A DNA stretch of 64,000 nucleotides from Malus domestica (taxonomy: Eukaryota; Streptophyta; Magnoliopsida; Rosales; Rosaceae). Below are positions 58,401 to 64,000 of the stretch, one piece after another; the first letter of the stretch is position 1, and each line of letters starts with the position of its first letter. The stretch covers positions 7,956,001-8,020,000 of the forward strand of contig NC_091668.1 of the NCBI RefSeq assembly GCF_042453785.1. The letters run 5' to 3'. The translations under genes were made by a program, and so were the position numbers. Under the pieces are notes generated by a model, which saw only the letters and a program-made list of their open reading frames with translations, did no database searches and was not told where the DNA came from.

Positions 58401-59293
58401 TTCCAATCTCAGTCTCAGACCTTTCAAACTTTTTTTGCTTCTTTTAATTTTATTTTTAATTTTTAATTTTGTTGATTAATTTTTTCTGCTTTTTTTTTTG
58501 GGGCCCCGGGGGGGGGGGGTGTTTGACCAAAATCGGAAAGGCAGCGAGGTTCTGTCCGATGCTTTGGGTGGTGCAGCACGGCTCGGCTCAGCTGCCCTTT
58601 TCTGTCCAGCTCACCACCCCTCAAATAAGAAAAAAATATTTTAATGCACTATTTATAGTATTATATTACCAAATGCATCATACCTGAAAAGCACTCGTTA
58701 GAAAGTGCTTTTAATAAAAGTATTTTTGGAATCAGTTCTTAGTAAAAATGTAAGCGAATATTGAAAAAAAAACTTGAAGTGCTATTTGCAAGAAACACAT
58801 AACTGGTGCTTCTTGTATAGAGTACTTTAAGTGCTTTTAGAATCTAAATATAATTTCACTAAAAGCTTTTTTAATCAATTTTAAAACACTTTCAAATAAG
58901 TTCTTACTTATTTTATGTACTAAAGTAAGAATTCAAACTTAATTACAAAAACAGAGAGCGAAACATCACGTTCTAGTGAAGTTAGCTAAACTAAAATACT
59001 CTATTGAAAAGTGTCTATTCAAACAATTATGTTACAATATTCTAATATTTCTTAAAGAACTACTCTAGTAGATTTGGATGCACTAGTATGCAATGTATTA
59101 TATGCAATCACTTTCTTTAAGCCCTTAAATCTAAAAATTTATATTTTTGTAGTAAAAAAAAAATTAATTGTTTTGAACAGGTAGTATCTTTAAACTCAAT
59201 TATTATTGTGTCTGAATTCAAATTTTAAAATCGACTATTATTATGCCTGAATTTAGATTTTTATTACAACTATGTATGAGAGTTTTTTTTTTT
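58401..59293. other. Intergenic DNA with a degraded repeat
   Basis: No gene. A G run lies at 58507-58520. 58685-58890 carries AAAAGCACT.. and AGTGCTTTTA phrases in inverted arrangement, similar to material in SCP2 intron 2 and probably an old MITE. Confidence 0.4.
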
Positions 59294-59631
59294 AGGGTTA
59301 AACTCTGTTTACTACCCTGAAGTTTTGTGGTTTTCAACATTTAATACATCAAGTTTTTTTCATCCCAAAGCCATACCTAAAGTGTTAATTTTGGGACAGT
59401 TTTATACATCCGTTAGACTGGCTGTTAACTTTTCCGTTAACTGATGACGTGGCGCCCATGTGGACAATGATTGGACGCCATGTGTCATTAAGTAGTCCAC
59501 GTGTAAATTAAAATTTCAATTTTTTTTTTGGTCATCTTGTACCTCACCCCTGAGCTTCCCTTCCTCCCTTATCCCTCCATTCTCTCCTCTGCACCAACCC
59601 ACCAAACCCTCTTCTCCTCTCCTCCCAGTCC

Positions 59632-59751
59632 ACCGTCAAATGCCCGGTGCTTGGTGACGAGATTGTGTACGCGAGACCATTGAGGGAGATGAAGCCGGAG
59701 CGAATTTTCACGAAAATGGGTCATTTGCAGAGGTTGTTGGATCGGTTCTCA
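59632..59751 (+). pseudogene. Captured fragment: ANTH-domain clathrin assembly protein, piece A
   Basis: The translation includes ARPLREMKPERIFTKMGHLQ followed by RLLDRF. This resembles the ANTH region of plant AP180/CALM-like clathrin assembly proteins, just before their RPTG segment. Forty codons, no start, ends abruptly. The resemblance is from memory. Confidence 0.55.
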
Positions 59752-60678
59752 CACACTCCTTTTCCATAAAATCCTACTAAATCTCTCTCTCTCTCTCTCT
59801 CTCAAAAAATCCAATCACATAACTCAAAACCCAAATTTTTTTCTAAATCTCAACCTGGATATTAACATTTCAGCCGAAACCTAAACCCTAGACATGCACA
59901 AATGTTCAATTCTTCATAGAAAATTTACATAAATTTGACAAACCCAGCAAAACAAAATCCAAACATATCCAAAATTAGCAAGAGAAACACAAACCCAAAA
60001 GCAAATCAGCCTCTCACACTAAGCAAACATGGCAGCAGCCATGGACGCCCATGGCCCTATCATCTCAGAAGGCCATAACTGACGATGGAATAACCAAAAA
60101 TACCAAAGAAAGAGCAGATTCCAAACAAACCCAAATCGAAATAAACCCTAGAAATTGAAATTTTGAATTGAAATTCAAATTGGGGGAGCTTTGAGATTTT
60201 ACCTAAATAGCAGCTCGGATGGGGAAAAGTTGAGAACTTTGTACTGCTGCAGCTAGGTTCGAATGGGTGAGATTTAGAAATAAAAAATTGAAAAAAATAT
60301 TAAAGGAAAAATCGAGGGAGGGGCTGTGCTAGGGAGTATTTGCATATGTCTCTCCGAGAGGAAGAGGCGAGAGAAAGCCTGATGTTATGAAACACAGAGG
60401 GGAGAGAGGGGAGAGAGAGAGAGGAGAGGAGAGGAGAGAGAAGGGTTGGCAGTCGCACGATTTCTGCCACACCATTCTCTCCAACTAACAGAGCATCAGG
60501 GTCTCCAACTCTGCTTCTCCGGAAATCCCAAAGCCGAGTCCCTCGCCGCCGCTGGGGAAACCGTCGAAAATCCCAGCCGAACCCACTTCCCGGTGAGCTT
60601 CGTTTTCCTGGTCGACGTTCTCGAAGCCCAAGTCGAGGTTTGTGGAGCCGGTTCCTCTTGCGTTTTGATATGGAGAGA

Positions 60679-60782
60679 ATGGAGGTTTTGAAGGTTTTTC
60701 TTGATAAGTTTTTTGATATGGAATATCCGGATTGCGTTAAGGCTTTTGATGCTTATGCAAGTGAGGCGGAGAGAATGGAGAG
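60679..60782 (+). pseudogene. Captured fragment: ANTH-domain clathrin assembly protein, piece B
   Basis: The translation VFLDKFFDMEYPDCVKAFDA followed by YASEAER matches the segment that comes a little after piece A in the same protein family (…LLDKFFDMEYPDCVKAFDAYASAAKQ… as I recall it). Same strand and same order as piece A, so both probably came from one parent gene. It then runs into GGAGAGAATGGAGAG repeats. Confidence 0.6.
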
Positions 60783-61089
60783 GAGAGGACAGAGGGTTTG
60801 GTGGATTGGTGCAAAGGAGAGAATGGAGGGATAAGGGAGGAAGCCAAATTTTTTTAATTTTTAATTTCCACGTGGACCCTTAATGACACGTGGCATCTAG
60901 TCATTGTCCACATGGACGCCACGTCATCAGTTAACGGAAGAGTTAATAGCCAGACTAATGGATGTATGAGACTGTCCCAAAATTAACACTTTAGGTATGA
61001 CTTTGGGACGAAAAAAATTTCATGTACCAAATGTTGAAAACCACGAAACTGAGGGTAGTAAACAGTCTTTTGCCCTTTTTTTTATTTTT

Positions 61090-62165
61090 TTATTTTTTAT
61101 GTATTCTTTTATTCTTTAAGTGTTTTTATTAACATTTTTACTAGATTTTCGACGAAGGGATATTCATATTCTAAGCTGGTTATAGACATTGTGAAGGGCA
61201 GTATGGTGTCCTTGGGAGAATTCGAGACACGATTGCGGATATTCGTTGGTTGGCATCTCCTTTCTTTGTGTGATTTGGAAGTATATTTATCTGAAAGCAA
61301 ATTTTGTGGTTGATGTTGTGACTAATGTATGCTTATCTCTTCCTAATATGTATATTTGGGATTGAACCCTCGCTTTGCGGTCTACACCCACTCTTTTGTT
61401 TGATTGTAACATGTACTGGCTGTTCGTGAGATTTCTTGCCTTAATTGATTTCTTTTTAGAAAAAAAATAAAAAATTCTAATATTTGTAGTAAAAGAAATG
61501 TACTAATGTTTGTAGTAAAAGAAAACTATTTCTTATTGTGTAACTTGTGTTTGGTTTGTACATTGTGGATGGTGACAGATATGTATTAGAAAAATCATCC
61601 ATATGAGTTGCAGTTTTCTTTAATTTATTAAGAAAAAAAAATTGTGATTACGTTGAAATTATAATGACATTATCTGAATTTTTTGAATTTCCTACATTGC
61701 ATTTGTTTGATTAAGACTGTGGAATTATAGATAAGATATCAAATTAAACAAAGACACCGCCGACCGTGGATAATGTCTTCTTTACTGAAGACACTCTATA
61801 GATCAAATGACTCTATTGCCCCTTCATGTGAATTTTTTGTCATGATCATACACTAAAATGAATATTTTTTTACTTCTCTTGTTTTTCATCCAACGTTATT
61901 AGTTTTAGTGTGATACTTTTATTACTTTTGGAACACTAGCTAGATATCAAATCACAGTATAACAGGAGCTAGATATCAAATCACAGTATAACAGGTCTTG
62001 AATCCGTAACTTAATAAAATTACAGAAAGGAAATACTTGAACACATTTTAAATATAATTTCTCTACTAAAGAATTGACTCATTATATCTAAACAATTCAG
62101 AAAGTTTATTAACATGAATAAACAAGTCAGAAAATGATTTCGCACACGCATTCTCACTATTTTTA
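61090..62165. other. Intergenic DNA with a 29-bp tandem duplication
   Basis: AT-rich, no gene. GCTAGATATCAAATCACAGT plus nine further bases is repeated exactly at 61939-61967 and 61968-61996. Confidence 0.5.
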
Positions 62166-62167
62166 AT

Positions 62168-62396
62168 TTTTTTTTTTGGTAACAAAAAGCTTAGGGGGTA
62201 AGAGAGGCTACACCATCATAAGCCCAGGGTATACCGCAAGTCTTTTTGAGAATTTACAGAGGGGTCTGTGCCCCCTTTGTTGGTTTTTTAACAGATTATG
62301 GACCGATACATGATTGTTGACAGTGAAACTCGAACTTTGGTAGGACGGCACGCAAGCCAGGTACCTTACCACCTAAACCAACTATGTTGGCCACTA
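62168..62396 (-). mobile_element. tRNA-derived SINE, minus orientation
   Basis: Read on the minus strand, the head has a box A-like TAGTTGGTTTAGGTGG (about 62372-62390) and a box B-like AGTTCGAGTTTC (about 62325-62336) at tRNA-like spacing. The 3' end is an A-rich tail (T run at 62168-62179 on the plus strand). The middle contains GGGGGCACAGACCCCTCTG, a plausible hairpin. No clear target duplication. It is a different family from the SINE at 13034. Confidence 0.6.
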
Positions 62397-62399
62397 TAT

Positions 62400-63735
62400 A
62401 TAATTTCGCATGGTTAAATAGGTTGCAAATTTTGAGCTAACTACGACGCGGTTGCATGTGCAACATGCGTATAAAACTCTACGCGTATGCTGCCTCCAAC
62501 GGTCCAAAAACCCCCCATCTGGGCAAAACTGCCGGGACCATTGATTTCAGCAGCGGATTTCAAAATTTGAGTAACTGTTGGAACGTGGCGTTTGGCAGGA
62601 CATTCTCAAGTCCAAAGTTTCTGAGGCTGAGAGTGAGCGATTGAGAGATCTTCCATTCCTGTGCACTAGGTACCGATCACCGTTTGGAATTTGTGGCTTC
62701 CTTTTACAGAAACTTGCCACGTCCCTGTGGTTTTTGTGGTACGTATACACATACTAAAAACTGAAATAGGTTCCTTCACACAAGATTCCCAAAGCCCCAA
62801 AAGGTCAACTACACTACTCCTATTTTGTTTTCTTCCACCTTTGAAATATAAACATTGATTATAATTACTATGTAGACGTGAGTTAAGTCAATTGTATACG
62901 GTAATATGTCAACTCTTTTGCTTTGATCTTAGTCTTTCTCTCAATGAATAGGATAGTTTAGAATAGTCTTGTAATAAAATAAATTAAATAATAATTATTA
63001 CAATTTCCATCACACCCCCTTATTAAGTTTATAATACAATTTCTGCTCTTATAAGAAAATTCCATCACACATTGGTAAGGATATATCCTAGTGAGTCAAT
63101 TGGCCAAAAAATATATTGTCCATCACACCCCCTTATTAAGTTTATAGTACAATTTCAACCCTCACATGTTCAGTTTAATTCTTTCCTTTTTCTTCCCCAT
63201 AATTCTGAGTAGTGGTTGTTGGGGTAAAAAAAAAATAATAATTGTTCCTCAATTCAAGGAAAGTGGAGATGATGATGGCAATTAAAATCCACGGAGAAGA
63301 TTAACCAAGAAAATCTATACCATTCATTTTTTTAAACAAATAAAAAATAAATTAAATCAGAAAAATTAAAGAACCATGTTGCTGAACGTGTGAGAAGTTG
63401 CCCATAACATGCAAAAGGGAGTTGGTGAAAAACTACCCACTTTCTCCCCCGACTCTTCTTGTCACCGTAAGTCTATAAAAGGGGGGGATCAACACAAAGA
63501 TCGAAGGAGAGAAAACAAGACAAAAAAAAAAAAGGAGGAGATCGAAAATCAAGAGACTACAAAAAAGTACACAGCAAGTGGAGAAGGACGAGGTACACAG
63601 AGAGGAAATAAGAAAGAAGGGCTTAAACAAAAGGAAGAGGAATCAGAGGCAAAGAAATACAAGGCGAGAATAACTAAGACAAGGTAAAAAACTATCATTA
63701 TATTGCCAAGCCATGAGCAATTTTAAAACATAAGG
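62400..63735. other. Intergenic DNA, possible promoter near 63470
   Basis: TCTATAAAAGGGGGGG (63471) is a good TATA-like sequence, followed by purine-rich DNA that could be a leader. The 92-codon frame at 63409-63687 starts upstream of that TATA and is Lys/Glu-rich low complexity, so I do not call it a gene. Confidence 0.35.
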
Positions 63736-63738
63736 CAT

Positions 63739-63802
63739 TGTGACTTGAGTTCTTATAAGAGTATATTTCTTTGTGACTTGAGTTCTTATAAGAGTATATT
63801 TC
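63739..63802. repeat. 32-bp tandem duplication
   Basis: TTGTGACTTGAGTTCTTATA and the next twelve bases occur twice in a row (63739-63770, 63771-63802) without change. A recent slippage or repair event. Confidence 0.85.
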
Positions 63803-63869
63803 TTTCTAAAGTAAAGAACTTAATATGAACCCAAAGTAAAGAAGAAGAAAAAAGAACATACAAATTCTT

Positions 63870-64000
63870 CTATGCCACCAAATGGTGCTGCCTCGGATCT
63901 GTGATATTGATCTTCCAATGCTCATCAGGAAACCCTAATTTTCTCGCCTCACTTCGAGTCGAGTCCAAATAATCCTTCCTCTGCTTCGTCAGCCCACAAA
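63870..64000 (-). CDS. 3' end of an unidentified gene, cut by the window
   Basis: On the minus strand one frame is open from the window edge for 42 codons and ends in TAG: GLTKQRKDYLDSTRSEARKL, then GFPDEHWKINITDPRQHHLVA. Composition and codon use are protein-like and richer in G/C than the flanks. I do not recognise the family. It could be a final exon or a chance frame. Confidence 0.45.
   Translation of the reverse strand, partial: CGLTKQRKDYLDSTRSEARKLGFPDEHWKINITDPRQHHLVA

Larger units (their letters stand above)
59294..61076. mobile_element. Mutator-like element carrying host gene pieces (Pack-MULE type)
   Basis: Inverted arms of about 230 bp (59294-59532 and 60846-61076) share ACTGTTTACTACCCT, TGGTTTTCAACATTT, CATACCTAAAGTGTTAATTT and CGTTAACTGATGACGTGGCG. 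Both outer ends lie in T runs, so the target duplication cannot be read. Long arms and a gene-like interior without transposase fit a Pack-MULE. The interior contains two stretches that look like parts of one ANTH-domain gene (59632-59751 and 60679-60782), plus GC-rich sequence at 60500-60650 of unknown origin. Confidence 0.8.

Noticed and set aside
63409-63687. 92-codon Lys/Glu-rich gene
   Set aside because: Low complexity, starts upstream of a TATA-like box, no family features; more likely leader sequence.

Overview
This is plant nuclear DNA. The genes have short introns with GT..AG borders and encode plant-only or plant-type proteins: an ABA 8'-hydroxylase, a chloroplast thioredoxin-like protein, a WEB-family coiled-coil protein, HIT4 and CYPRO4. 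The spaces between them are AT-rich and full of transposons. The repeat families (a tRNA-derived SINE that looks like the plant Au family, RTE LINEs ending in (TTG)n, Tourist MITEs, MULE MITEs) and the protein sequences fit a woody eudicot. From memory I suspect Rosaceae, apple or pear, but no search was run.

Layout. 1-18600 is repeat-rich and I found no convincing host gene there. It holds a short non-autonomous LTR element (2615-4994), a (CT)n microsatellite, a Harbinger-type element (5755-6677), a MULE MITE (7585-8040), an RTE tail, a fold-back MITE next to a SINE (12575-13220), and a decayed PIF/Harbinger transposase gene carrying an RTE fragment and a piece of an LTR-element relic (about 14040-17640). 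18600-33650 is the first gene island: CYP707A (+), a thioredoxin-like 4 gene (-) divergent from SCP2 (+), a secreted alpha-amylase (+) and CYPRO4 (+). 33644-48600 is the remains of a photosystem I antenna gene (LHCA5/6-like). A hAT element sits in its second exon, and a very young 12.4-kb Ty3/gypsy element sits inside that hAT. 49015-51371 is a second hAT with an internally deleted transposase and its own fold-back MITE. 51640-58400 is the second gene island: HIT4 (+) and WEB1-like (-). 59294-61076 is a Mutator-like element that appears to carry pieces of an ANTH-domain clathrin-assembly gene. A SINE follows, and the window ends in the 3' end of an unidentified minus-strand gene.

The genes do not form one pathway. 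CYP707A degrades abscisic acid and alpha-amylase breaks down starch, and both are classic players in dormancy and germination, but nothing here shows they are linked. TRXL4 and SCP2 share a 541-bp divergent promoter region.

Most interesting points: (1) an intact 226-codon gene on the opposite strand of the gypsy element, between pol and the 3' LTR, with its own TATA box and poly(A) signal; (2) two tandem arrays, about 180 bp and about 15 bp, in the same region; (3) the three-layer nest LHCA pseudogene > hAT > gypsy, with matching target duplications at both levels; (4) a gene-carrying MULE; (5) two related fold-back MITEs that both sit in (TA)n tracts.
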